A DNA stretch of 64,000 nucleotides from Blastomyces gilchristii SLH14081 (GCF_000003855.2 NW_003101677.1:1781506-1845505), one strand, 5' to 3'; shown: positions 12,218 through 23,256, counted from the stretch's first letter. The notes: generated from the sequence alone by a model not told the origin. A program made the numbers and translations.

Positions 12218-12982
12218 TCATTCATCGCCGCCTTTCTTCTTGGATTTCTTCGAGCTGACGGGGGCGCCTTGTTTCTTCTGGTGGACGATGAGGCGGGTCC
12301 ATGACTCCTCCTTATCCCACTCGAAGCCTGCGAGGATGGGGTTGTCGAGTTCGTCGTCGGCCTGTTGGGTTTTTTCCATATGTGGTTAGCTAGGTATATG
12401 GTATACACACTATATATATAAATATACATGTATGTATGGCGTGTTCTGTTTAGGAAAGAGGAAATATACCTTCTTCTTGAACTGCTTGTGGATAGCGTCT
12501 AGCGCGTCCTTGATGGTGACGCCCTTGAGGTTTCTGGCGGTGACTTCGAGGCCTAGGGGGAAGTGCAGGTCTATCCGCTTGACGGGCGGGGTGGTGAGGA
12601 GTTTCTTGAGGACTTCTTTGTCGTCGAGTGATGAAGGGGGGGTATTGAGTTTCCTGTGGGTGTCCCAACGGTTAATACACATATACATACTGCATATGTA
12701 ACGATAGGATTCCTATATGCTTACCAGCCGAGCTTTTGTGTCTCGGGGGCAATGGCTAGTTCGATTCCTTCCTTTTCTATACAGGATGTCAGTATGGATT
12801 CTTATTTTATTCTATGCATGAAGGATAGACATACCTAGGTCATTGATGTTCCGGACGCCTTCCGACGTCGAGGTCGCACGCTTGTGAGCCTTTTCCTTCT
12901 TTTGGGCGTCTTTGGAGTCCTTGGGAGGGGATATTGAGAGACCAGCTACGGCGGAATCGACCTTGGAGAGCTCTTCCGACAT
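12218..12982 (-). CDS. Conserved-looking 175-residue protein of unknown function
   Basis: Four exons on the minus strand (12982-12835, 12776-12725, 12653-12470, 12361-12218) joined by GT..AG introns give exactly 176 codons including the stop. The protein starts MSEELSKVDSAVAGLSISPP, has a charged Lys-rich stretch (about 22-40), then a compact core with TPPVKRIDLHFPLGLEV, GVTIKDALDAIHKQFKKK and AGFEWDKEESWTRLIVHQKK, and ends in a basic tail (SKKSKKKGGDE). Consistent splice sites, intact frame over four exons and a folded-looking core argue that it is real. I do not recognise a family with confidence; a small beta-rich domain of the DUF6699 kind is a guess based on the strand-helix pattern. No signal peptide or membrane segment is visible. 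It stands intact beside the broken NLR gene. Confidence 0.75.
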
Positions 12983-14692
12983 GATGAATTGGGATGTGTG
13001 TTTGTTGGGTAGTGCTTGAGGGTTCAGGGGTAGAGGTTAGTTTAAGAGGACAGAGAGAGTACCTGGAAGATGCCAAGTGAAGGGGTAAAAAGGAGGAGAG
13101 TGTGCAGGTATATATGAAGGTATACTGTAGCACATGAGAGATATGGGAGAGGTTATGGATAAGTGAGCCAGTCAGTGACATCTACGTACTGTGAGAGTTG
13201 ACTATAGGCACGGATAGCACGTATACAGCGATAGGCAGTAGCAGCAGGTAGCAGCTAGCAAGTAGCAAGTAGCAAATAGTAGTAGGTGATAGTCAGATGA
13301 TTCAGGATAGAAACCAGGCACAGGCACAGGCACGGCACGGCACGAATGGCGATGAGACAAGGAGGAGGAGGAGGAGGAGGATGAGGAGGAGGAGGAGGAA
13401 GAGGAGGAGAAAGAAGAGGAGAGAAGGGGGAAGCACAACAGAGTAAGGGAGCAAGGGGAGGCTGAGTCAGGTGGTCACACTGCCAGAAAGCGGGGATGGC
13501 AGCAAGGCCCATCTGGGGTGACCCCGGGGTGACCGGCTGCTGCTATACTCCTGCCGCTTGCCAATGACGTACCATCCAAGTACCCGGCTATGGTTTCCCC
13601 TAATGCAAAGCAGCCTGGGGAAGTAACCTAATTATTAATTGCGGCTAGGTCTGGATCAAGCCGTCCATGGATCTGTGCATTTGTAGAGCCCGTGTACCCG
13701 CGGCGTGTTCCCAGCGGCGAAAGGGTACCTCCCGGGTACATCTGGGCTAGACCAAATGTTATTATTCTTATGATTGTATATATATAACTATATATATACA
13801 ATATAATAACTTATAATTCCCCCTACTCCGTACATTTCACCACAATAGCAAATCCAATATATCTCTCCTCTCACCATCCTGCTCACGCCACCCATTTCTA
13901 TTTCCATAACAAATGCTGTCGCCGTTTAGGTTAGTTAGTTCAAACGCTAGTCCTTTGTCTCCTCTTTTTGCCTGGCCCGCTTGGCGCTAACCCTGCACCC
14001 CGCATTTTTTGTATGGAGCAAGTTCCACTCTCAAGTCTCAGGTCTCGCGGTGGTTGGGTTCTGGACCAAGAAGTTGTGTTGTGGTCCTGAATGGGCCGCT
14101 GTATTAAACGGGAAGTTGCTGTTGTAACTACTTTGTACTCTGTATGCACCTTTCCAACTACATTTCAATTACTCCGTACTATATTATTAGAGTTTTGCAG
14201 AGAGTATAGAGAGGGGACATGACATATCAGATAATATTTTACTCCGAACAATCAACAATGTATAGCAGCTTATCACCTCTTCTCCAACAATGGTAAACTG
14301 CAACAAGAGAAAGCTGAGACAAATCTCCTACCTCCTCCTTCTCATTTGAGCCAATCAATCACCCAGCATCAAACCGATTTATTGACATGTTTTTTGTTCA
14401 ATCTCAACAAATCAATCCGGACAAGCATAGAAGCCCATCTTTGAAACACAGCATGTTCAGATCCTGGCTCAGGTATATATCTCCTATTCTAAGCATGTCT
14501 GAGAACAACACTTCTATGAACTCTCATTTAATGAGATTGTACTCACTCAACCATCTAGAGAATAAAATTAATATAGCTAGCTATCCGAGAGTAAGTCTTG
14601 ATTCTAATAACAAAACATAGCGCAAATCAAGAAAGAAAGAAAGAGAAGGAAGAAAAACTATCAAGCATCTCATAGTCCCAAGCTCTAACAGT
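12983..14692. other. Intergenic region with GGA microsatellite, no gene seen
   Basis: The promoter of the 175-residue protein should lie at the left end. A purine tract of GGA and AGG units runs from about 13361 to 13425, and its reverse strand gives spurious poly-Ser and poly-Pro frames. Two TACTCCGTA words occur at 13824 and 14170. A plus-strand frame at 14387-14620 looks random. No RNA gene was recognised. Confidence 0.45.
13361..13425. repeat. (GGA)n purine microsatellite
   Basis: Imperfect GGA/GAA units run without large interruption. The tract explains the serine- and proline-only open frames on the opposite strand. Confidence 0.8.
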
Positions 14693-14964
14693 TTATCTAC
14701 ACATGTTCAAAGCTCTAATAAGAGATTCTTCTATTCTTCTCTCAGGTCTAGCACCTTGTACATGTACATGTGCATAGTCGTTTGATAGTTCCAATTGAGC
14801 TTCCTTACACACAGCTATGTCAGGCCTCGGCCCTGCAAGTCCATGATAAATATCTTCGAAAATATCTTCGAGAACCACATCACGTCATATTAAACTACAC
14901 TGTCAGGCTTCTGACCGCTATCTAAGCCTTAGAAATGATCTATCAATGTCTAAAAAAATATCCT

Positions 14965-15336
14965 TTAAGATAAACTTTGTGTGTTTGGACCCATCGCAGG
15001 CAATTGGTACAATTGGAATTTAGGAGATATGCAAAGATACCAGCATTCCAAATACTCACTCTCAAGGATCTCAGGCACAGTCAAGCGTGCATTCAGATCA
15101 GGGTTTAAGACCTCAGCTAGGAATTGAATGTCTTCACCCAGCAACCCCCTTCTCAACCATTTCATTTGCCCACATATACGCCTCATCTGCCTGTGGTGTA
15201 GGTAACTTTTTGCCACACTACACTCCCTGTCCTCGGCATAGAATGGAGTGGAGGCCATGCCAAAGTCGATTGCAAGTTTGTCGCGGACGGCCTTCGTTTT
15301 GTCCCCCAAGGCTCCTGTGGAGATCGAATCGTACAT
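14965..15336 (-). pseudogene. Possible protein-kinase-like C-terminal fragment
   Basis: A 123-codon minus-strand frame contains DKLAIDFGMASTPFY, which resembles a kinase DFG/activation segment, and further on LAEVLNPDLNARLTVPEILESEYLE, which resembles the end of a kinase C-lobe where an invariant Arg precedes a helix. Nothing like a kinase N-lobe or catalytic HRD loop is seen upstream in any frame, and an in-frame stop lies directly before the first Met. It is best read as a decayed fragment. Similarity is remembered rather than searched, so it may also be a small unrelated frame. Confidence 0.35.
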
Positions 15337-15566
15337 TCAAAGGAGGACTAGCGCGTAGTTGTTCAGCGGCTATTCTGTAGCAAAACACATAGCGCGTTCT
15401 AGATGACCTCAATATTCGAAATTTGGATTTGTACTGTACGTCGGCTTCCTCACGCTTTTTACGTTTGCTTGCCAGGTTGGCAGGGATTACTCAGCAGGCC
15501 ATTCTGTTATTGGATAGTCAATTCGAAAGCACCAGTATATCTTCTATTCCACATAATACTCATTAT

Positions 15567-15705
15567 TATAGAGATCCCTCCAGGTATAGAGACCCCTGAC
15601 TATAGAGATCTCTGAGTATAGAGACTCTCAGATATAGAAACCCCCTGGATAGAGTCTCCTCTGAGTATAGAGCCCCCTGGGTATAGAGACTGTCCCAGGG
15701 TCTAC
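15567..15705. repeat. Degenerate tandem repeat, unit about 16 bp (TATAGAGAcccctgag)
   Basis: Eight consecutive units begin at about 15567, 15585, 15601, 15617, 15633, 15650, 15666 and 15682. Each starts TATAGAG or a close variant and is followed by a C/T-rich half ending in TGAG, TGGG or CAGG. Spacing is 16-18 bp with scattered substitutions. It lies in non-coding DNA between two decayed genes. Confidence 0.85.
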
Positions 15706-16569
15706 GGAGTAGAGCTCTCTACTGATGTGAGTCACTATTTCATAAAACCTTCAATGAGGAGATCTTGATTACTGTTGAACCTGAGAATGGATCCAAATGT
15801 GAAGGATCTGCGTGCGGGTGAGAATCATGAGTCCGCCAAATATCGCGTGTAACTTAATTAGGCAAACATACCAGGTCGCGGCACGAGTGCTGAGCATAGG
15901 GGACTTGTGAAATGGTATCCAATCTCAGAGTGAGCAGCTGAATCCTGACATTAAACACGCTATCTTCACTCAGCCAATTGCGAGCCTGTTCAGCGGACTC
16001 GAAACTTTCTTGATGAGTTGATTTGAACTCACATTACTCTTCATGTTGAATGTGCTCCTCCGTACGGAGTACAGTAGAACTTACTCTGGCCCTCTAGCCT
16101 CTTTGCAGAATGATGTAAGATTTGCAGGTCATCCTTGTAAACTTCTGTGAGAAAGTGATCTGAAGAAACAGCTTCCCAAGAATCAAGATATGAAGAAATT
16201 AAGTAACATGTAACATTAGTGTCTTCTTCTTCTTCTTCTTCTTCTTTGACAACTAGATGTACGGAGTATATAGTGCGAGACTAAAGATTGTATGTCCGGT
16301 TTCAAGGTCAGATTAAGGTTGAGCCGCCGCCGCCTCGGGTCTAGTGTGTTCGGATGCGGTCTAGCGTAAGTCAGCCTGATGCGGTTTGGCGCCAATCCTA
16401 GATGTTAGAAGCATCGGATTTCCATCAGCGCTTATCTTTCTGAGTTCTCTGCACCTCGATACCAAATGACTGCTCATAACTTGATGCTTTCAAGTGATGG
16501 ATATCGAAACAGTGGTCGCTCTGCTCACTAAGGTAGAGATACCGAACGAATAGCCGCGTCAATCTGAGT
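15706..16569. other. Non-coding stretch between the tandem repeat and the deaminase-like pseudogene
   Basis: It holds a (TTC)n microsatellite at about 16221-16246 and three TACGGAGTA words at 15703, 16063 and 16260. The first of these overlaps the end of the tandem repeat. The region just before 16570 may still hold decayed 5' parts of the deaminase-like gene, but I could not read a continuous frame. Confidence 0.4.
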
Positions 16570-17983
16570 TTACTTTTGACTACTCCATATCCTCGACGCC
16601 ATCTCAAACGTACTGGTCTCTAAATCGTGTGGGGAAGTCATTTGAGGTGGGACTACAGCAGCAGACGGTCGGTGGTATATACACTTTCGTTATTGCTTCA
16701 AACGAAGTGATTCCAAACAGCACTCTTGAATATGCTCGGGATCTTGTTGCAGACTTGCAGAGCCTTGGCAGCCACTTTTCAGACCTCCGGAAAGGTGTAG
16801 CGGAGGATGTGGATGACAATATTCAAGCCAGCAATACAAGCGTTTCCGAAGGTGAGCTTGAGAGAGAATCATCGCCATGTATGGACGAGAACAGATTTCC
16901 CATTCATCTTCAAACCATGGTCGCTACCTTCCGGGCCAAAATCTGTCTGTTCGCCCTCCCTAAACAACATCTTCAGAAGCCGTGGGGTGCAACGACAAGA
17001 GGACAAGCCTTTGTGGATTTCGTTGGGACGTTGCCTAGCAGCTCGCAACACAGAGAACTACAGATCATAAGAAGATATCTACTTCATTATTCGCTGGATG
17101 GTACGCTTATTCCAGATACATCCGCACCAGTTACCCGAGGCAGAAATTGAACCTTTCGTGGATGGAATGACCCATATTGGCGCAGTGGTGGACGAATTAC
17201 TTAAGATCAAAGCTTGGACTCCTGAAATTTTCCGATCATTACCCTCCTTCATGCTCCGTAAACTCTTTCTGGATCCTATTCTTTCCTATTGTTGTCATTC
17301 AAGTACTAACTGCATCTGTCAGGTTTCCCCCTGGAGAAATTCTTGAAGAAAATGGCAATCCACTTCGAATTCAATCGATACGTTATTGAAATACGCCTAC
17401 TCACCGCAACTATACAGGGGTAATTTGAAACGGGGCTGAAATTCGTATTTTGACATTGAAAAATACTCCTAGAAACATTTCCCTTCCTGATTCTCACCAC
17501 GCATGAGATTTCCCGCACATATTAGCGAGCAATGGAGAAGCCTCGCTACTAGACGACCTTTCGGAGGTGGAGAGCCCGGGGTTCACGCTTCGGAAACGCT
17601 TTGATGGGAAGCAGAATATTACATGTGCTATACACTGTGAGTGCTTGCTAGCGCTTCATCTAGTCCGCGGAAGCCGATTAGGTGCTCAAGCGATTCCGTA
17701 CATCGGCGTTTCCAAGCCATCCTGCCTTGCTTGCTGAGAGTTTCTAAAGAGTCTTCGCAGTGCTGGATAAGTCTTTTACACCAGGGGCTCACATGCCAAA
17801 GCATGATTCCCTTGGAAGTACCCGGATCTCGAGATTGAACAAGCGGGATTGTCTCTAGAGAAGAAATCGAATATTTTTAACTCTCTTCTTTCAAGTTTGT
17901 CCGGTGTCTATATAGAACGCTTGCAGATTGGAGAGCGCAACCGAAGACTTTCTGCTAGTTCAACCAAAGGAGTTTCCGGATGA
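16570..17983 (+). pseudogene. Broken OTT_1508-like deaminase-domain gene
   Basis: The C-terminal part, about 17534 to the TGA at 17981-17983, reads in one frame as a deaminase-like domain. It contains IHCECLLALHL, giving the H-x-E zinc/proton-relay motif, then PYIGVSKPSCLAC, giving the C-x-x-C zinc ligands, then FLKSLRSAG and FYTRGSHA. This arrangement is that of the OTT_1508-like deaminases found in many fungal proteins of unknown role. Three in-frame stops break it: TGA right after SCLAC (a Trp codon is expected), TAA after LRSAG, and TGA before FPWKYPD. All three are explained by single C:G to T:A changes. Upstream, a 173-codon frame (16629-17150) starting GKSFEVGLQQQTVGG and a shifted frame to about 17346 (EPFVDGMTHIGAVVDELLKI) are probably the N-terminal region, split by frameshifts or introns. 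The 5' boundary is uncertain. Confidence 0.7.
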
Positions 17984-18522
17984 CTCATAGACCGTGTCTA
18001 TTGACGGATGTAAATTTTAATATTATTAACACTTGTTGTATTTGTCGTTGGAGTGTTCCTAGTTAGTTGTTCCTGCTACTTACTACTGTTACTATTATTA
18101 GTTACTCCTAGTATATATATCCTTAGCTATTATTAGAGCCATCTTAGCTATTGGTTTTCCACACTGTCTACAACTCCTCACAAATCATCCCTCGTTCAGG
18201 GCTCGGGGTTGTTGGTTGGTGCCGGAGAAAGAATTGAAGCCGGGTTCTGCCCTGGAGAGTTTTGCAGGCAGAAGCCAGGCGCAGTGTTTGTCTTGTTTGC
18301 AGCCAATATCACCAAGCTTCGACCTCGCCTGCAGCAAAAGCAGCAAATAAGTAATAAATTGCTAACTAGACAGCGCCAAACCCCAGCACTCTTCTTCAAC
18401 GAAGGCCCCGTTCTTGATACCCGCTGAGAAAGTTGCTAGTTACTTTAATTTTCAGTCTGCTTAAATATAATTTCAACAGATGCAATAGTCCTGGCGTTGG
18501 AATCGCTAGAAGTCTCCTCGCC
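17984..18522. other. Intergenic region upstream of RAE1
   Basis: AT-rich DNA with short TTAGTTA/TAGTTA repeats near 18060-18130, followed by what should be the RAE1 promoter and leader. A short upstream ATG frame in phase with RAE1 begins at 18433, but the family start is at 18523. Confidence 0.4.
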
Positions 18523-19680
18523 ATGGCTCTTTTCGGCTCCACAACCACCAGCACCGCGACGGCCAACACCGCCGGCGACCTCTCGAAAGATGTCGCCCTC
18601 ACCTCTCCCCCCGAAGATAGCGTCTCACATCTTGCGTTTTCATCAGTGAGCGATCATCTCGCCGTAGCGTCATGGGACAAGAAGGTCCGCATATACGAAA
18701 TCAACGAGCAGGGTCAGAGTGAAGGGAAGGCGATTTTTGAACATGAAGCTCCCGTCTTGAGCTGCTGCTGGGCTCCGGTACGTAGTTCGAAATATGAAAT
18801 ATATTCATAAAGATAGAACCCATGCTAACCATTTTACACCACCCAGGATGGTACCAAAGTCGTTGGCGCTGGCGTCGATAAAGCCGCCCGCATGCTGGAC
18901 CTACAAGCAAATGCCACAACCCCCGTTCAAGTCGCCGCCCATGACGCCCCGATCAGATGTTGCGCTATGATACCCAATCCAGGCAACTCTGCCCAATCCC
19001 TCCTCGTAACAGGCTCATGGGACAAGACCGTTAAATTCTGGGACCTGCGCCAGTCGACACCGATCGGCACGCTCGAATGCCAGGAGCGCGTCTACACCAT
19101 GGACGTGAAAAACAAGCTCCTCGTCATCGGCACTGCAGACCGCTACATCAACATCGTCAACCTCGACCAGCCCACCAAGTTCTACAAAACCATGCAGTCG
19201 CCGCTGAAATACCAGACGCGCGTCGTCAGCTGCTTCTCGGACGCCACAGGCTTCGCCGTCGGCTCCATCGAGGGCCGCTGCGCCATCCAGTACGTCGAGG
19301 ATAAGGACTCCAGCTCCAATTTCAGCTTCAAATGCCACCGCGAGACCCCACCGAATACGCGCGACGTTAGTAATGTCTATGCGGTCAATTCGATTGCGTT
19401 CCACCCCGTGCACGGCACGTTTAGCACGGCGGGTAGTGATGGGACGTTTCACTTCTGGGATAAGGATGCCAAGCATCGGCTGAAGGGGTATCCGTCGGTG
19501 GGCGGGACTATTTCCAGCTCCGCGTTTAATAAAACGGGGAATATTTTTGCGTATGCGGTTAGTTATGATTGGAGTAAAGGGTATACGAATAATACGCCGC
19601 AGACACCGAATAAGGTCATGATGCACCCTGTCATTCCGGATGAGGTTAGACCACGTCCCGGCGCGAGGCGAACGAGATGA
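18523..19680 (+). CDS. rae1: RAE1/GLE2 mRNA export factor, WD40 protein
   Basis: Two exons, 18523-18777 and 18847-19680, give 362 residues, close to yeast Gle2 (365). The intron has GTACGT..CCAG ends. The N-terminus MALFGS is typical of the family; an in-frame ATG at 18433 would add an unlikely 30-residue extension. WD40 blades are visible as SVSDHLAVASWDKKVRIYEI, LLVTGSWDKTVKFWDLR and GTFSTAGSDGTFHFWDKD, with the family-typical VYTMDVKNKLLVIGTADR and GFAVGSIEGRCAIQYV. The C-terminus DEVRPRPGARRTR corresponds to the usual short basic RPRP tail. Rae1 binds the Nup98-type GLEBS motif at the nuclear pore and supports mRNA export and mitotic checkpoint control; this is family knowledge. Confidence 0.95.
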
Positions 19681-21012
19681 TATGGTTAGTTTTTGGCTTC
19701 TTTTTTCTTTTTCTTTTTCTTTTTCTTTTTTTTTCTTATATATTTTATTTACGAAGAATAAAACAGAAATGAAAAACATTTTAAAATATATTTTTCAAAA
19801 CGGTCCCTCGCGCCGAGAGCTTTTTAGTGAGAGGGGAGGCTGTTCTACCCCTTTCTACCCCTTTGCCCTCCTCCCCACAACCACACCCCCAAGTCTCGAC
19901 GTAGATAAATGCAAAATCTTGTGTGTGTGTGAGGGCGAACACATGGGACGCGGGTCAAACATTCCGTCCGTACGGCAACGTAGGGTGGGATAGGAATTTT
20001 TCTTTTCACCTGCGAGAAGAGGCTCCCGTATATACTCTACACCTGCCCACCCAAAACCTTCCCCTTAGCCAAAGGTACTTGGGAGGGATGCGACGATAAG
20101 CTTCGTTTTGTTATTTGTCCCATACACAGATATGTTGTCAACGAAAGAAGGAGGGGGGGGAGTAGGGAAGGGCGTCATTGCTATCTCGGAGCAAGTCAGG
20201 GGAACCAGGGGAACTAGGGGAACAACGGGGAAATCGAGAGATCTTTTTTTTTTTTTTTTTTTTTTTCCTTGGTTGGGATCATGTTGTTCACGCCGGGCTC
20301 TTTTTATTTTATTTTACCCCTTCAATTTTGTTCAATTCCCAATCATCATCATTTAGCTAGATAGATAGTTGTTTCGTGATACCTCCCTTTTCTTTTGATG
20401 GCTATTATTTATTTATTCATTGTTCAAACTGCAGGACACTGGGGCGAAAAAAAGAGCTCGATCACCACCCCCGGCTAGGTAAATAAGAGGCCGAACCATT
20501 CCACGTTGTAGTCAACACAAACAATTTTTCCCCTCCCCTTTTATATTTTCTTTGTAGATGTTTCGAGAAGCGACAAAATGGTAGCTAGCAACCACCAATG
20601 CCCTCCTTTTGGCTGATTTACAGAGTAAGTACGTAACGTTACCTTCTTGCACTATGTCATCTTCTCTTCAACGATACTACTGCCGCGCTCCCTTACCTTG
20701 CTCATAATGGCAGTTAACTTCTTAATAGGAGAGAACGAGGAAGAGTAAAATAATTGATAAGTCTGATCTTTGCTTAAATATAACTAACTAGCACAGGTGA
20801 AGACACAAACATCAAGCAGAAAACGATTGCCATGCAACAGCCAAGGTAAAACATATCGCAATAGAAAGAACAATGACATGATCAGATAGTCTTGGGGAGC
20901 GGAAAAACCCGAAATGATCATAAAATCGCAAATACATTTAACAAACACCCCATACTACCTTTAAAACAAGTAGAGGAGAAAAAAACAAAACATCTAGTTT
21001 TATTTCAAAGTC
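19681..21012. other. Convergent intergenic region between RAE1 and methionyl-tRNA synthetase
   Basis: Both flanking genes end into this stretch, so it should hold two 3' untranslated regions and terminators. It contains a (TTTTTC)n tract at about 19701-19738 and a run of 23 T at 20244-20266. No gene or RNA was recognised. Confidence 0.45.
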
Positions 21013-22979
21013 TCAAGAATTGGAAATAGTAGTCTGCGCAACTCCATCTGCCAGCTTCTCAACAGCAGCAGCCTCACCACCACCACCACCCTGCTCCTTA
21101 TCCTTATTCTTATTCTTCTTCTCCTTCTTCTTCGCCTTTGTCGCCGCCTTCTTCGCCAACGCCTTCGCAGCCTCCTCTTCCTTCTTCAACCTCTCCGCCT
21201 GCGACCCCCCGAACATTTCACGCCACTCATCCGCCTTCTTCGGATCGATCTGTGAAAACAAATACTTCGCCTTCCCAATCTTATGGCCCGGTTTGATCAG
21301 CTCGGGTTCCCACCCTTCGTCTTTCAGGTCGTCGAGCGATGGGATATTCGTGAAGGGCACGTTGAGCTGTTCGAGAATCGATGCCGAGGTCGCTGGCAGG
21401 TACGGGCTGAAGATACTGGAGATAAGGTAGATGAGGTTGACGACGATGCCGACGACGGCGGCCGCGCGCTCGGGCTCGTTGGCTATCAGGGAGTTATCGA
21501 GCTTGTTGGACTGGATCAGGCCGTTGCCGGCTTCGACGATCTTCATGGCTGTCCCGACGCCGGAGCGTAGGTGCACGCTTTCCATCTCCGTGATGTACTG
21601 GCGGAGTAAGGTGGTGATTTCCTCCAGGGCGGGTTTGAAGGGTTCCGTGACGGTGAAGTCGGGGACGATGGAGTTGTAGGCTTTCGGGCTTGCGACCAGC
21701 TTGACCATGCGGTTGACTAGGTTTCCCAGCTTTGCGAGAAGTTCGCTGTTGTTGGCATCGACGAAAGAGCGCCATTCGAACTGTGTATCGCCAGTTTCTG
21801 GCCGGTTCTTTAACAGGTAGTAGCGCCAGACGTCTGCTGGAACGCCTGTTTCCTGTGCGTTGTCACCGAAGACGCCGATGCCGCGGGACTTGCTGAACTT
21901 GCCGTTCTCGTAGTTTAAGTATTCGGTTGTGCTAAGGTGGTGGAGCTTGGTCCATTTATCCCTGGTTCCAATTTGGGTGCCTGGGAAGATGACGCTGTGG
22001 AATGGCACGTTATCTTTGCCGAGAAACTGGTACAGTTGGACATTGTCCGGATCTCGCCACCAGAGCTCCCAGTCTGGTGTGTAGTTTGCAGTGATGGAGG
22101 GGTATCCGATACATGCCTCGAACCAGACGTAGAGGACCTTCTTCTCATATCCTTCAAGGGGGACCGGGACGCCCCATTTCACATCCCTGGTGATACAACG
22201 ATCCTTCAGGCCCTCTTTTAACCATGACTCAGTAATCACGCGGCTGTTTTTAGGCCAGTCTCCCTTTTCTATGGCAGGATGAACCCATGCTTCGATCTCC
22301 GGTTGCAGCTTATCAAGCATGAGGTAGATGTGCCTCGTATTGCGGAGGACAGGAGTGGCTCCGTCAAGCTTGCAGCGGGGATTTTTCAGTTCAAAGGGAT
22401 CCAAAAGGTTCCCGCATTTATCGCATTGGTCTCCCCTCGCGTCGTTATACGCGCAGCGTGGGCATTCGCCCTCGACGTAGCGGTCCGCGAGGAACGAGTC
22501 ATGTTTCTCACAGAAGGGGTGTTCGGCGGTCTTTTCTGTTAGGAACCCATTCTCATACAGCCTCTTGAAGATCTCCTGAGAAATTTCCGTGTGTTGAGCC
22601 GTCGGTGTGCGGCCAAAGACATCAAAACCAATCTCAAACCACTCGTAGACCTCCCGGTGGAGTTTGTTGTATTTTGCACAGAGTTCCTCGGGTGTCACAC
22701 CTTCCTCCAGCGCCTTGGTTTCTGTTGTTGTGCCGTACTCATCGGTACCACAGACGTATAGCGTAGGTCTGCCGCATGCCTTCTGGTATCTGTGGGGATA
22801 TTAGTTACCTTTTTTGCTTTAATATAGGGGAGGGCCACATAACTTGCGAATACATCTGCGCTGAGGACAGAGCCGACAATGTTGCCCAGATGGGGAACGT
22901 TGTTTACGTAGGGAAGAGCGCTTGTGATGAGGATATTCCTCTCACCCTTCTTGGGGAGGATCTTTTGTTCCGTCGTCAT
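21013..22979 (-). CDS. mes1: Cytosolic methionyl-tRNA synthetase
   Basis: Exon 1 is 22979-22843 and exon 2 is 22789-21013; joined they give 637 residues in one frame. The class I signature HLGN follows [14 protein letters not shown] near residue 30, and the KMSKS-equivalent reads KFSKSRG. Zinc-binding cysteines occur in [18 protein letters not shown]. The anticodon-binding helical domain follows, and the tail is Lys-rich ([19 protein letters not shown]). The enzyme charges tRNA-Met with methionine for translation initiation and elongation. The exon join is odd: conservation demands the residues [20 protein letters not shown], which places the 5' splice site after GCAAG, but the next bases are TTATGT instead of GT. 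A branch-like CTAAT and CACAG acceptor are normal. Either one G is missing from the sequence or the donor is non-canonical. Upstream it faces LTO1. Confidence 0.93.
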
Positions 22980-23256
22980 GATGCGCGTTATTTGCTGGTG
23001 GTTGTGTTGGTTGGAAAGAAAGATTTTGGCGGGGTAGAAAATATTTGTGACAAAGAGTTTGAGTCATTTCTGCGCTGACTTGATTCTTCCCCTCACCAAC
23101 TGAACTGTGACTCCAACCCGCATCTTCGACGACGCCCTTCTTGTGACCACGGCAACGTTACGATTCCTACAGTTTCTGAGCAGCATATGTAACATATATA
23201 GCATATACATACAGCCGTTGTCACTTGCCATTGCTTCCTCTTATACGACTTGGACA
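22980..23256. promoter_or_regulatory. Short divergent promoter, methionyl-tRNA synthetase / LTO1
   Basis: Only 277 bp separate the two start codons, so the two genes very likely share a bidirectional promoter. Both products act in translation (tRNA charging; Fe-S supply to a ribosome-recycling factor), so joint expression would make sense. No element was assigned. Confidence 0.5.

Noticed and set aside
13202..13512. Poly-Ser and poly-Pro minus-strand frames
   Set aside because: They are translations of the GGA microsatellite, without any other protein feature.
15567..15705. CRISPR-like periodic repeat
   Set aside because: The units are contiguous with no unique spacers, and the genome is eukaryotic.
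18433..18522. Upstream in-frame ATG for RAE1
   Set aside because: It would add 30 residues unlike the family N-terminus; MALFGS at 18523 matches known RAE1 starts better.
19015..19779. 254-codon open frame on the minus strand
   Set aside because: It lies antisense to RAE1 exon 2, has Arg/Val/Asp-rich composition typical of reading GC-rich codons backwards, and matches no family.
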